Source: Rhynochetos jubatus (taxonomy: Eukaryota > Chordata > Aves > Eurypygiformes > Rhynochetidae). From it: a stretch of 64,000 nt of DNA. Of this stretch, positions 43,191 to 55,286 are shown piece after piece. A program made the position numbers and the translations under genes. Below the pieces are notes generated by a model. That model did not search any database. It saw only the letters and a list, made by a program, of their open reading frames with translations, and had not been told where the DNA came from. How positions within the stretch are numbered: position 1 is the stretch's first letter; the number at the start of each line of letters is the position of its first letter. Location: the NCBI GenBank assembly GCA_027574665.1, contig CM050648.1, forward strand, positions 137,516,175-137,580,174. Reading direction: 5' to 3'.

Positions 43191-46100
43191 GGGGCTTTTC
43201 CAAACGAACGTGTCGACAAGGCTGAAGCGGCCCCTTACCGGTATCTGCTAACTGAGTGCCTCTAATGAGGGAAATGGGATTGTAAAACCCAGAAGTGCTA
43301 ATTAATGCCTCCAGTCGTTGGATGCCAGTCAAGGCCTGGGAGAGCTCAGAGGTCCAGAAGATCCCAAGACGTGCTTCTGGCTTTATTGTATGTAAATCTG
43401 TGTGGGCCACTCCCTAACGAACGAGGGAACTATGATCCCACGGGTGTGATGTGTGTTTAGGGCTGACCGTCAGTACGTTCTCCGATTTGGGGTGCACAGT
43501 TCATGGCACTGCACCATAATCACCTTTTCTGTCTCAAAATTCTGACTTAAATAAGCAGTACTTCTGGCGGGGACGGACTCTGCCTACGTGCGGACTGACC
43601 TGGGGCCTGCTTGGAGGAGTTTGCAGTGTAGGTGTCTGTGGCAGTGAGAAGGGAAAGCAGCAGCAGAAGCAAACGCGTATCGTTAAGCAGGACGATTCCT
43701 GCATCTGTAGCGACCTGGGAGGGGATTTTGGGAGGTGATTTTGGGAGGTGGAATGGTTTTGTGTAGTGGGTAGAAATAGAAAAAGCAAAAAACATATTCT
43801 TATTTGATTTGTTCCTTGTAGCCTCTCTAAACACAAGGAGGATTATCTCTGCCATCCCAGAATATGCACCACGTGAGTCAGGTAACGTGACAGTAGAGGA
43901 CTTGGCCAAAATTGCCAGGTATCCTGGGGTCTGGCCATGGCCTGCAGTTCTCTTTCCCTTAGTGCTGGGGCGGGGTTAGCGATGGGCTGTACGTTTTCTC
44001 TTTGTGCGGATTAGTGATGTATGGAATTGGAACAAGCAGGGTCTTGGGGCTGGAGGAGCTCTTGTTTGCTAGCAGGCACTTACAGAAAAACTGCCTTTGC
44101 CCTCGTCTGTTCGCTTGTAGGCGAGGGGAAATCATGTACGGCTACGCTGCAAAGGAGCGGCCGCGATGTGGTTTTCCACCTTCTAGCGTCAGGAAAAAGA
44201 CGGGAGGCAGGGATTCTCTTGCTTGCAGCAGGGCTGGGGCAGCGCACGGCGATCTGGACCGCGTGGTCCAGGTTCCTGTGTTGTCTGACGGACGAACATG
44301 GGGCCCGCCAACAAGGGCTCTGGCCTGTCGGTTATGCAACGCTGAATCGCGTCAGCGGCTGGTGAAATCCTAACCGACGGGGAAAAGATGTCGTTCCAAG
44401 CAGACGCGCCCAGGTCGGAGGCGTGTAGCAAGCACCCGGACACTCGGAATTGAGGGCGGTTTTGAAGAGCTCCAGCCAATCTAGAACCCAGCCGGATTTT
44501 CAGGTACAGGGCTTCAAGGGCCCCGTGAAGGGTAGGATGGTTCTTTGTAGCCTCAACAAAATAAGGAGTCGTGAACTTCCCCAGAACACCTGGATGCACA
44601 TTTAAGGCCCCCTCTGATGCTGTGCAGGGCTCTGGGCTGTGGGACGCTGGGAGCAGCTCAGGATGCAGGCTGTGCTGTCACTCTCGTGTGACTCCTGCCT
44701 GCCTCACTGAACTTTCCAGGAGCTCTCACTTGTCACAAGGGTAAAAGGGAACTTGAATTGAACTGGAGCTTTTATTGCGGTTCCTAGGAAGGGTGTGATT
44801 TTATTTCCTTGGGTACAACAAAGATGTTTGGCTCAGGAAGGCGAGGTGGGAGAAAGGGAAACACCCCATTTGACAATACACCACCCCCACGTTCTCAGGT
44901 CGGGACCTCTAGTAACACGCAGTGACACATGCCGTCTTTGTCTCTGCCCCAGCAGAAGAATTAGTGGAGTTCCAGAGAATTTCTGAGACACAGTAAGGTT
45001 GGAAACAGACGGGCTAAACAAACAAGGCGATATCAAAGCAACACTAAGGGAAACAGAGTTGCTGACATGAAACCCAACTGAACCTAAACTCTGGGGAGAG
45101 GTGTATTTTCACAGTTGCCCCGTCCCCACTCTCGTTAGTCAACACCTTGGTGTGTTACTCTCATCCTGCTCTAAGAACTGTTACGGTAACTACGACCCAC
45201 CCGGTTGACTGAGGTAGTTCTGTTGGCGTTTTGACTGAGTTTGAACAGGATGCAGAACTGATACGCTAAGAAACTGCTGAGCCAGCACAGTGAAGCAAGA
45301 CAGATGGGGCAGGGGGCAAGGCAATAGTGGTGTGATTAAGGCAACTGTAAATAGAAGAAGAGGGACAATGCATCTCAGTCCGTTTCTTGGAAATGATCTC
45401 CCCAGGGCAGGGAGGAAGAACATCTGGAGGGGAGATCACCATGCCCGGGGGCACAGCAGCCAGGGCTCTTTGGAGAATGGTGGGCTGGGCAGGCTGCAGC
45501 ACCCAGGACACAAGCCACAGGCTACAGCACTGGGAGGGGGCATTTAAAAGACAATCCCAAAAATCATCACGGTGCGGTCAGCAGACTAGTCCTGTAGACC
45601 TCAGCAGATGACAGCCCGCTCCGGTGGTGGGCAGCAGCTTCTCCAAAGCACCTCAACGCAGGCAGGTTTGCTAGAGCAGCTTGGGTGACAGGATGGGTAA
45701 GAAAAGCCTAAGAAAGCTGTTTCTGACCCGTTCTTCAAAAGCTGTGTTGGTTTCACAGGTGTTTTTTCTCTTCAACTGTCTATCTAATCCTGTCCGACTT
45801 TCTTCTTCTGCCACAGGTACTCAGGAATGGGGAACTGTTTCACCCTCGTCGCTACGCAGCACTGACCCTGGCCTTCACCTCCTGCCAGCAAGCCGGTGCC
45901 TTGGTACCGCACACTCTGTCCTCAGTGGGGCTGACTGCACTCACACGCTTTGTTACCTCGCCCTGCCATGTGTTACCCTTTCCTGCTTGTATATCACGAT
46001 GGTTTCTATTATTAATTCTGTTCCAGTTTCTAAAGCGCTCATCAAATGTCAGTAATTCGTTCTGCCGGCAGTCCCTGTGAGGCCTGGGACACTTGTCTGC

Positions 46101-46640
46101 CTTCCTCCAACGGCATGTTAGTTCTTGATGCCGAACCACTTCTCTTACTTAGCCCAAAGCCACAGCCAGCCGGTGCCCTTGCCCGCACCTACAGCCTGGT
46201 GCTTGACTGTTCTCTCGAGTGCCAGGTGCAGGACCTGCTGCCAACTCACACCCCAGGGGTGACGGAGGTGTAACTGCAGAGATCTCTCCTTACGGAGTCA
46301 GTTGAGCGCTGCTCCGGACTTGCTGTGTCTGGACTGGCATGGGTTGTGTCATCGGTGCTGCTTCTAGAGCTACGCTTGCGAGGCTGAGACAGGAGAGTCT
46401 CCTCGCCGAATCCCACAGCCCTGCCCGGTGCCTTAGGGAACACAGCCAGCTCTGAGATGCCATTTCCCTGTTTTCAAAGCAGTGAGCCGTGACACACAGA
46501 GCTTGACCTTCAGCTTTCTGCAAGGACTGAGAAAGGCAGGCAAGGATTAACAACCTGAAGCCTGAGAAAACCCAGAGGTGAGCAGGCCCTCTTGTAGAGC
46601 AGTCCAGCTACCGGTTCTGCTAGTCTTTCATGCCATATCA
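43191..46640. other. Unassigned interior of the left arm
   Basis: No gene recognised. Two segments resemble each other loosely: around 43817-43870 (gtagcctctctaaacacaag) and around 44547-44600 (gtagcctcaacaaaataagg). A short tandem gattttgggaggt lies near 43722-43750. Mirrored ORFs on both strands and the frame change caused by the single-G difference argue against conserved coding. Confidence 0.45.
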
Positions 46641-47093
46641 GGATTTTTCTCTTGCCATTTGGACTGGTGCTTTTAGCATTGCTGACTGCTGCTCTGAGCC
46701 TTGACACCTATGGCAGGACACACGATTCCTGTGGATTCACCACTGCCACCTTTCAGCCTGGAAATACCTCAGCGCCACTGTCACCTCAGTGGGCTCTCTG
46801 CTCTGACAGAAGAGTTTTGGTCCTCTCAATGAAAGGGAAGTTAAACCCGAGCAGCCCAGTGTGCAGGTTTCTGCAGCCTGATAGCCACCGAAGCATTTGT
46901 ATGCAATTAACAGCATCTGCTTCCCATCCTTGTGGCCCTCGTTACTGTAATTGGTGACACATGGGGCTGCAGGCTGGGAGGAGCTGATGGCACAGCATGT
47001 GCTCTGACCTAGGTATTCTCTGCCAGCAGATCAAACACCGCAGAACTTCAGAAAAAAACAAAACCAAACCAAAACTTGTGTATTTTTAGCTCA

Positions 47094-47845
47094 GAGAATC
47101 ATAGAATCACAGGATGGTTTGGGTTGGAAGGGACCTTAAAGATCATCCAGTTCCAACCCCCTGCCATGGGCAGGGACACCCTCCACTAGACCAGGTTGCT
47201 CCAAGCCTCATCCAGCCTGGCCTTGGACACTGCCAGGGATGGGGCATCCACAGCTTCTCTGGGCAACCTGTCCCAGTGCCTCACCACCCTCCCTGGGAAG
47301 AATTTCTTCCTGACATCTAATTAAATCTCCCCACTTTCAATTTCAACCCATTATCCCTTGTCCTGTCACTACAGGCCCTTGTAAAAAGCCCCCCAGCTTC
47401 CTTGTGGGGCCCCCTTCAGGCACTGGAAGGTGCTATAAGGTCTCCCTGGAGCCTTCTCTTCTCCAGGCTGAACAAGCCCAACTCTCCCAGCCTGTCCCCA
47501 TGGCAGAGGGGCTCCAGCCCTTGGAGCATCTTCGTGGCCTCCTCTGGACTCGCTCCAACCTGTCGATATCCTTCTGATGTTGGGGACCCCAGAGCTGGAC
47601 ACAGCACTCCAGGTGGGGTCACACAAGAGCACAGTAAAGCGGGAGAATCCCCTCCCTCAACCTGCTGGCCACGTTCCTCTGGATACAGCCCAGGATCCGG
47701 TTGGCTTTCTGGGCTGCCAGCGCACACTGCTGGCTCATGTCCAGCTTTTCATCCACCTGTAACCCCAGGTCATCTCCTCAGGGCTGCTCCCAATCCATTC
47801 TCTGCCCAGCCTGTACTTGTGTTCCGGATTGCCCCAGCCCAGGGG
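47094..47845 (-). mobile_element. CR1 3' end and ORF2 C-terminal region
   Basis: Minus strand. Starts with the reversed CR1 tail (tcatagaatcacaggatggt) and continues for about 750 bases through ggttgctccaagcctcatcc and ctccagcccttggagcatct to tcatgtccagcttttcatcc and caggtcatctcctcagggc, all standard antisense CR1. It is the longest clean CR1 3' end in the window. Confidence 0.95.
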
Positions 47846-48320
47846 CAATCATGGTCAACCATTGTGAATGCTGGATGTATGCAATGCCTCTCAGGAAATT
47901 CTGGTTATGATTAATTAACTACTAATTATTAAATAATTAGTTGAGACTAGATGCCTGTCTTCTAGATTGAGTAAGATGATGAATCCTACCTCAGAGGTAT
48001 ATTAATTGGCATGTGACTGTCCACAGAAAAAGTATTATAATGACAAATTAATCATTTAATTGAGTATGTCAAGTGGAATGTCGTTAGTTTTTTTCCAGTC
48101 CAGAGACCTACTGCTTTGATTGCAGAATTTTGATGATATCTCCTCGGGATTTTATTCGGCCTATGAAGTGTGATAGGATGTATGATAGGAAATAGGATTC
48201 AGCTAGGTCTTACCAGAGGCTCACTTCACCTGCCTTGAGCTCCAGTAAGGGCTGAGCGCCCCAAGTGTTGAACTGGGTCAGTATTACGTGTGACACGATA
48301 CGTTGAATGAGGTTAGCTAC

Positions 48321-48866
48321 TGTCATAGTTTAGCCCCAGCCAAGACCTAAGCACCACCCAGCTGCTCGCTCACCCGCCCAGCCCAGGTGGGGTGGGGGAG
48401 AGAATCAGAAAAAACCTCATGGGTTGAGATAAAAACTGTTGAATAGAACAGCAAAGGGAGAGGAAATAATAAGAATAATTATTATAATAATAGGAATATA
48501 CAAAAGCAAGTGATGCACCACACAATTGCTCACCACTCAGTGATCGACAGCCTGTCCAGCAGCAATTTCCCCATGTGAACTCCCCCCAGCTTATACACTG
48601 AGCATGATGCCTTATGGCCTGAAATGTCCCTTTGGTCAGTCTGGGTCAGCTGTCCTGGCTGTGTCCCCTCCCAGCTTCATGTAGAGAAGCAGCTGGGAGA
48701 ACAGGGGCAGCATGAGAAACTGAAAACATCCTCGGGTTAATATAAGCATGACCTGGCCACAGCTAAAACATCAGTGTTATCAGCGTTCTTTTCAGCACAG
48801 ATCCAAAACATACCCATACTAGCTAAACGTTAAAGAAAATTAACTATCCCAGCCAAAACCAGCAGA
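48321..48866 (-). mobile_element. Avian ERVL-type solo LTR, near complete, antisense
   Basis: On the plus strand it starts tgtcatagtttagccccagc (reverse of the LTR end tgaca) and ends atcccagccaaaaccagca (reverse of tgctggttttggctgggat). The sense strand has ggggacacagccaggacagc and gtgtataagctggggggag as a TATA region. About 546 bases with both TG..CA ends. No internal retroviral sequence beside it. A clear 5-bp target duplication was not seen. Confidence 0.88.
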
Positions 48867-48959
48867 GCTTCTGTGATTATTTTTTTGTTTCTTCTGACCG
48901 ATTACAGTTTCTTTAAGCAGCTCCCAGTTTGGTTTAGAACTTAAGATTTCTGTTGACTC

Positions 48960-50060
48960 ATTTACTCAGCCTGTCCAGGAGCCCGTTCACGGCAGCACAA
49001 CCGCCTGCCGTACCAACCACTCCTCCCCGTTGTGCGTTGTCTGCCAATTTGCTGAGGGTGCACCCTGTCCCATCATCCAGCTCATTAAAGAAGATGCTGG
49101 TGCCATCAGCCCCTGGGGCACGTAACTAGTGACTAGACTCCAGGTGGATGTGGTGCTGTGGATGACAATCCTTTAACCTTGACAGTTCAGCCAGTTTTCA
49201 GCCCCCCTCGCTGTCCACTGACCTAGCCATTACCAGTTTGTCTATGAGGATGCTGTGGGGGACAGTGTCCAGAGCCATAGTAGCGCCAAGACGAGCAACA
49301 TCCGCTGCTCTCCCGTCACTGCTGAGCCAGTCACCTAGGCACAGAGACTATCAATCAGGTTGATCAAGCACCCTAAATCTGCGGTGCCTGCTCCTAATCA
49401 CCTTTTTGACCTTCGTGTCTGGAAATGGCTTCCAGGTTTATTTGCTCCACCGCTTTTCCGGGGACTGAGGTGAGGCTGACCAGCCTTTAGTTCTCCAGCT
49501 CCTCCTCCTCGCTTTTCTTGAGTTGACATTTGCTTTCTCCCATGCCTCAGGAACCTTCCTTCCCCCAGCTGCCGTGACCTTTTGCAGTGCCCTCCAGTGG
49601 CATCAGCCGGCTCCCTCGGCACTCGTGGGTGCAGCCCAGCAGGTCCCTGGGAATTGTCAGGGTCTGGTTTATTTAAACATTCCCTAACCTGATCCTTCTC
49701 CAGGGAGAGCAAGTCTTCCTTGGCCTGCACCCTCCCACGGGTCTCAGGTGCCTGGGGCTCCTGAAGGCAAATATTACCGGCCAGGGCTGAGGCAAAGGCG
49801 GCACTGCCAGCTTTTCCTCGTCCTTTGAGACTGGGTGCTCTGCCATCCAGCAGCAGGCTGTTTTCCCTAGTCATCCTTTTGCTGCCAATTCACCTGTAGA
49901 ACCCCTTCTTGTTGCCTTTCACATCCCTCTCCAAATTCAATTCCAGGGGGCCCTTGGCTTTCATAACATCCCTGCACCCTGACAGTAGGTCTGTGTTCCT
50001 CCCGGGTCACCTGTCCCTTCTTCCACCTCTGGTACGCTTCCTTTCTGTGCTTTGGTCTGG
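48960..50060 (-). mobile_element. CR1 ORF2 fragment (linker to RT domain), degenerate
   Basis: Minus strand. From the right: RWKKGQVTREE and the linker before the RT; GLHPRVPREPADATG (49398-49874 ORF), equivalent to the HPRVLRELAD block of CR1 RT; then, in several frames, ADVARLGATMALDTVPHSIL, the catalytic palm-A region (DxSKAFDT in active copies) with the first catalytic residues altered. Many frameshifts and stops. Old copy. Confidence 0.85.
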
Positions 50061-50209
50061 AGTTCCTTGTTCTCCCTCCTACCTTCCCCTGGTTTCCTGC
50101 TCACTGGAACGGATCATCCTTGATGATGAGAGAAGCTCAGAGAGGGTGGTCCTTGAAAATGGATCCAAAAATGTACGGAAACCTTTTAAGAGCTGCAATA
50201 TTTTTGATC

Positions 50210-50425
50210 ACAGAATCACTAAGGTTGGAGAAGACCTATAATATCATCCCAGTCCAATCATCAACCCAACACTACCACACCCACTAGACCGTGTCCCCAG
50301 GTGCCACGTCTACACACTCCTTGAACACCCCCAGGGACGGTGACTCTACCGCTTCCCTGGGCAGCCTGTTCCAGTGCCTGAATGGATGCTGCTCCAATGC
50401 TTGACGGGTGACGTAGCTAGACAAT
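50210..50425 (-). mobile_element. CR1 3' end, different subfamily
   Basis: Plus strand reads atcacagaatcactaaggtt, then ggagaagacctataatatca and agtccaatcatcaacccaac, the reversed tail of the CR1 type also seen at 62,840-62,925. 5' truncated. It lies on the upstream side of the RT fragment, so it is a separate insertion. Confidence 0.9.
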
Positions 50426-51285
50426 CCCCTCCACTCCTGTGAACCAACATCCGTCAGGATACACAGAGCTTCGAGGATGACTGCAGGAAGACTATTTGCT
50501 GGAATTGCTTTTGTGACAGTTCTTAGCTGTCACATACTTACGGCTTACTATTAGTTGCACACAGCGGTATTTTTCTTCACCGAGGTTATACAAATTCACC
50601 GCAAATCTCCGTTTCAGAGAGCAGTCTGACCTTCGGTTAGCCAGCTGCAGTGTTTTTGGCTTCTCCGAGGGAATTCTTTTCACTTGGATCACAATCTACG
50701 TGCCTGTTTGAACAGCCCTTGGCTTCACTCAGTTCTCATTCTGGGTGTGTCCGAGCTATGCCAAACCGTGGTGGTTATGCAAATCAACCTGATCATGGCT
50801 TATGCAAACCAGAGCCTGCTGTGATGGCGCTCACAGTGCTCGACAATGTCACCACAGGATAAAGTCTCCATCCCTTCATTATTCAAATTCCATCTCTGGC
50901 TTTTCTTTTCCTGTTAACTGTCAGCTCTTTCTGCCCACACTGTAAAGAAAAGGTCTGTAAAATCCACGAGCAGGCTTTAGAAACAGGTAGCTCAGGTGCC
51001 TACAGCTGCGCTAGGAAAGGTCAGTGTGTGTAAAATAACTCCATGCTCTCACCCGCGCTTCTTAAAATCACGTACAGCGAAAAAAGGAGAGTCCTGATCT
51101 CTTTGGAAATAAATGACTTCGCACTGACACCCACACTCGCCTTGACTTCTACCCTCCCTGCCGAATGTCCCGTTTTGCCATGTCCACAGTCTCGGCAGGA
51201 GGTCTGCAGGGTTCACTCAAGCCACCCAACTACAATTCCATAAGAAAAAGACCAGACTGATAGGAAAGTGCTGTAGCTTGTGGCT
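50426..51285. other. Unrecognised stretch beside the right arm
   Basis: About 850 bases, no recognised repeat or gene. The last 20 bases before the arm (51268-51287) nearly match 52396-52415 inside the arm. Confidence 0.4.
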
Positions 51286-54200
51286 TGATATGACATGAAA
51301 GACTAGCAGAACCGGTAGCTGGACTGCTCTACAAGAGGGCCTGCTCACCTCTGGGTTTTCTCAGGCTTCAGGTTGTTAATCCTTGCCTGCCTTTCTCAGT
51401 CCTTGCAGAAAGCTGAAGGTCAAGCTCTGTGTGTCACGGCTCACTGCTTTGAAAACAGGGAAATGGCATCTCAGAGCTGGCTGTGTTCCCTAAGGCACCG
51501 GGCAGGGCTGTGGGATTCGGCGAGGAGACTCTCCTGTCTCAGCCTCGCAAGCGTAGCTCTAGAAGAAGCACCGATGACACAACCCATGCCAGTCCAGACA
51601 CAGCAAGTCCGGAGCAGCGCTCAACTGACTCCGTAAGGAGAGATCTCTGCAGTTACACCTCCGCCACCCCTGGGGTGTGAGTTGGCAGCAGATCCTGCAC
51701 CTGGCACTCGAGAGAACAGTCAAGCACCAGGCTGTAGGCGCGGGCAAGGGCACCGGCTGGCTGTGGCTTTGGGCTAAGTAAGAGAAGTGGTTCGGCATCA
51801 AGAACTAACATGCCGTTGGTGGAAGGCAGACAAGTGTCCCAGGCCTCACAGGGACTGCCGGCAGAACGAATTACTGACATTTGATGAGCGCTTTAGAAAC
51901 TGGAACAGAATTAATAATAGAAACCATCGTGATATACAAGCAGGAAAGGGTAACACATGGCAGGGCGAGGTAACAAAGCGTGTGAGTGCAGTCAGCCCCA
52001 CTGAGGACAGAGTGTGCGGTACCAAGGCACCGGCTTGCTGGCAGGAGGTGAAGGCCAGGGTCAGTGCTGCGTAGCGACGAGGGTGAAACAGTTCCCCATT
52101 CCTGAGTACCTGTGGCAGAAGAAGAAAGTCGGACAGGATTAGATAGACAGTTGAAGAGAAAAAACACCTGTGAAACCAACACAGCTTTTGAAGAACGGGT
52201 CAGAAACAGCTTTCTTAGACTTTTCTTACCCATCCTGTCACCCAAGCTGCTCTAGCAAACCTGCCTGCGTTGAGGTGCTTTGGAGAAGCTGCTGCCCACC
52301 ACCGGAGCGGGCTGTCATCCGCTGAGGTCTACAGGACTAGTCTGCTGACCACACCGTGATGATTTTTGGGATTGTCTTTTAAATGCCCCCTCCCAGTGCT
52401 GTAGCCTGTGGCTTGTGTCCTGGGTGCTGCAGCCTGCCCAGCCCACCATTCTCCAAAGAGCCCTGGCTGCTGTGCCCCTGGGCATGGTGATCTCCCCTCC
52501 AGATGTTCTTCCTCCCTGCCCTGGGGAGATCATTTCCAAGAAACGGACTGAGATGCATTGTCCCTCTTCTTCTATTTACAGTTGCCTTAATCACACCACT
52601 ATTGCCTTGCCCCCTGCCCCATCTGTCTTGCTTCACTGTGCTGGCTCAGCAGTTTCTTAGCCTATCAGTTCTGCATCCTGTTCAAACTCAGTCAAAACGC
52701 CAACAGAACTACCTCAGTCAACCGGGTGGGTCGAAGTTACCGTAACAGTTCTTAGAGCAGGATGAGAGTAACACACCAAGGTGTTGACTAACGAGAGTGG
52801 GGACGGGGCAACTGTGAAAATACACCTCTCCCCAGAGTTTAGGTTCAGTTGGGTTTCATGTCAGCAACTCTGTTTCCCTTAGTGTTGCTTTGATATCGCC
52901 TTGTTTGTTTAGCCCGTCTGTTTCCAACCTTACTGTGTCTCAGAAATTCTCTGGAACTCCACTAATTCTTCTGCTGGGGCAGAGACAAAGACGGCATGTG
53001 TCACTGCGTGTTACTAGAGGTCCCGACCTGAGAACGTGGGGGTGGTGTATTGTCAAATGGGGTGTTTCCCTTTCTCCCACCTCGCCTTCCTGAGCCAAAC
53101 ATCTTTGTTGTACCCAAGGAAATAAAATCACACCCTTCCTAGGAACCGCAATAAAAGCTCCAGTTCAATTCAAGTTCCCTTTTACCCTTGTGACAAGTGA
53201 GAGCTCCTGGAAAGTTCAGTGAGGCAGGCAGGAGTCACACGAGAGTGACAGCACAGCCTGCATCCTGAGCTGCTCCCAGCGTCCCACAGCCCAGAGCCCT
53301 GCACAGCATCAGAGGGGGCCTTAAATGTGCATCCAGGTGTTCTGGGGAAGTTCACGACTCCTTATTTTGTTGAGGCTACAAAGAACCATCCTACCCTTCA
53401 CGGGGCCCTTGAAGCCCTGTACCTGAAAATCCGGCTGGGTTCTAGATTGGCTGGAGCTCTTCAAAACCGCCCTCAATTCCGAGTGTCCGGGTGCTTGCTA
53501 CACGCCTCCGACCTGGGCGCGTCTGCTTGGAACGACATCTTTTCCCCGTCGGTTAGGATTTCACCAGCCGCTGACGCGATTCAGCGCTGCATAACCGACA
53601 GGCCAGAGCCCTTGTTGGCGGGCCCCATGTTCGTCCGTCAGACAACACAGGAACCTGGACCACGCGGTCCAGATCGCCGTGCGCTGCCCCAGCCCTGCTG
53701 CAAGCAAGAGAATCCCTGCCTCCCGTCTTTTTCCTGACGCTAGAAGGTGGAAAACCACATCGTGGCCGCTCCTTTGCAGCGTAGCCGTACATGATTTCCC
53801 CTCGCCTACAAGCGAACAGACGAGGGCAAAGGCAGTTTTTCTGTAAGTGCCTGCTAGCAAACAAGAGCTCCTCCAGCCCCAAGACCCTGTTTGTTCCAAT
53901 TCCATACATCACTAATCCGCACAAAGAGAAAACGTACAGCCCATCGCTAACCCGCCCCAGCACTAAGGGAAAGAGAACTGCAGGCCATGGCCAGACCCCA
54001 GGATACCTGGCAATTTTGGCCAAGTCCTCTACTGTCACGTTACCTGACTCACGTGGTGCATATTCTGGGATGGCAGAGATAATCCTCCTTGTGTTTAGAG
54101 AGGCTACAAGGAACAAATCAAATAAGAATATGTTTTTTGCTTTTTCTATTTCTACCCACTACACAAAACCATTCCACCTCCCAAAATCACCTCCCAAAAT

Positions 54201-55238
54201 CCCCTCCCAGGTCGCTACAGATGCAGGAATCGTCCTGCTTAACGATACGCGTTTGCTTCTGCTGCTGCTTTCCCTTCTCACTGCCACAGACACCTACACT
54301 GCAAACTCCTCCAAGCAGGCCCCAGGTCAGTCCGCACGTAGGCAGAGTCCGTCCCCGCCAGAAGTACTGCTTATTTAAGTCAGAATTTTGAGACAGAAAA
54401 GGTGATTATGGTGCAGTGCCATGAACTGTGCACCCCAAATCGGAGAACGTACTGACGGTCAGCCCTAAACACACATCACACCCGTGGGATCATAGTTCCC
54501 TCGTTCGTTAGGGAGTGGCCCACACAGATTTACATACAATAAAGCCAGAAGCACGTCTTGGGATCTTCTGGACCTCTGAGCTCTCCCAGGCCTTGACTGG
54601 CATCCAACGACTGGAGGCATTAATTAGCACTTCTGGGTTTTACAATCCCATTTCCCTCATTAGAGGCACTCAGTTAGCAGATACCGGTAAGGGGCCGCTT
54701 CAGCCTTGTCGACACGTTCGTTTGGAAAAGCCCCTTTGTCAGAGCGTCACACCGAGGTTGAGGTTGGAAAGACCCCTGGAGGTCTTCTCCTCCAACCCCC
54801 CACGCTGCCCAGGGCTGTGTCCAGATGGCTTTGGAATATTTCCAGGGGTGGAGACTCCACAACCTCCCTGGGCAACCTGTGCCAGTGCTCCGTCACCCGC
54901 ACAGGGAAAAAGCGTTTCCTGACGTTCCATCGGTACCTCCTGTACTCCAGCCCGTGCCCGGTGCCTGTTGCCCTTGCCACCGCTGGAAAGTCCCTGGCTG
55001 TTGCGGACCGGCTGGACAGGTCAGGTTCTCAGGACCAGGCTCTCACGAACCGCACAAAGAGCTGAAGGTCATGTTCTCACAAGATACTTGAGGAATTAAA
55101 AACACAGGACTAGGATGTTGACACCAAAGGGGCTCAAGTCACGGGCTTGGTAAGCTCACTGTAAGGCAGTTGCAGAGCCAAGCTTACCAAAGTTAGTTAT
55201 CAGCCTCGGGTTTTGCAAAATACTGGGAGGGGTTTAGG
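51286..55238 (-). repeat. Right arm of the 3.95-kb inverted repeat
   Basis: Inverted copy of 42687-46640. Substitutions are scattered at a few per kb, for example in the U3 part (three or more differences over 150 bases) and at 51286+9 (t versus c at 46631). Because of the missing G opposite 43972-43975 an ORF of 187 codons runs through 53553-54116 on the minus strand where the left arm has a shorter one. The LTR is cut at 55238, lacking its TATA, R and U5. Confidence 0.97.
54735..54980 (-). mobile_element. CR1 3' end within the right arm
   Basis: Same element as at 42945-43190, now on the minus strand, with LEYRRYRWNVRKRFFPVRVT. One residue differs between the arms in this stretch. Confidence 0.9.
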
Positions 55239-55286
55239 TTTGCTTCTGCTGCTGCTTTCCCTTCTCAGTGCCACAGACACCTACAC
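55238..55286 (+). repeat. Direct copy of arm-internal sequence at the right-arm outer junction
   Basis: 49 bases starting gtttgcttctgctgctgctt match 54251-54299 with one mismatch on the same strand. They sit exactly where the inverted repeat ends. Confidence 0.9.

Larger units (their letters stand above)
42687..46640 (+). repeat. Left arm of a 3.95-kb inverted repeat
   Basis: Reverse complement of 51286-55238. Position pairs sum to 97,926 along most of the arm and to 97,925 left of about 43,975, where a single G differs (run at 43972-43975). The inner end breaks after gccatatca at 46640; the outer end lies inside the LTR at 42687. The arm is GC-richer than the TDRD9 introns and contains part of the LTR, a CR1 end (42945-43185), and about 3.4 kb of sequence I cannot assign. 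ORFs of up to 136 codons (124 on the plus strand) have no recognised domain. Confidence 0.97.
46641..51285. other. Spacer of the inverted repeat
   Basis: 4,645 bases between the arms. From left to right: 450 bases unrecognised, CR1 end (minus), short unrecognised stretch, solo LTR (minus), CR1 RT fragment (minus), CR1 end (minus), then about 850 bases unrecognised (50430-51285). Confidence 0.85.

Noticed and set aside
45681-46055. 124-codon ORF found in both arms
   Set aside because: Its identity in the two arms follows from the duplication itself and is not evidence of coding. No domain or plausible splice structure was seen.
53553-54378. ORFs of 187 and 195 codons in the right arm
   Set aside because: They overlap on opposite strands, have no recognised domain, and the longer reading frame is not kept in the left arm because of a single-base difference. 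They look like chance ORFs in GC-rich sequence.
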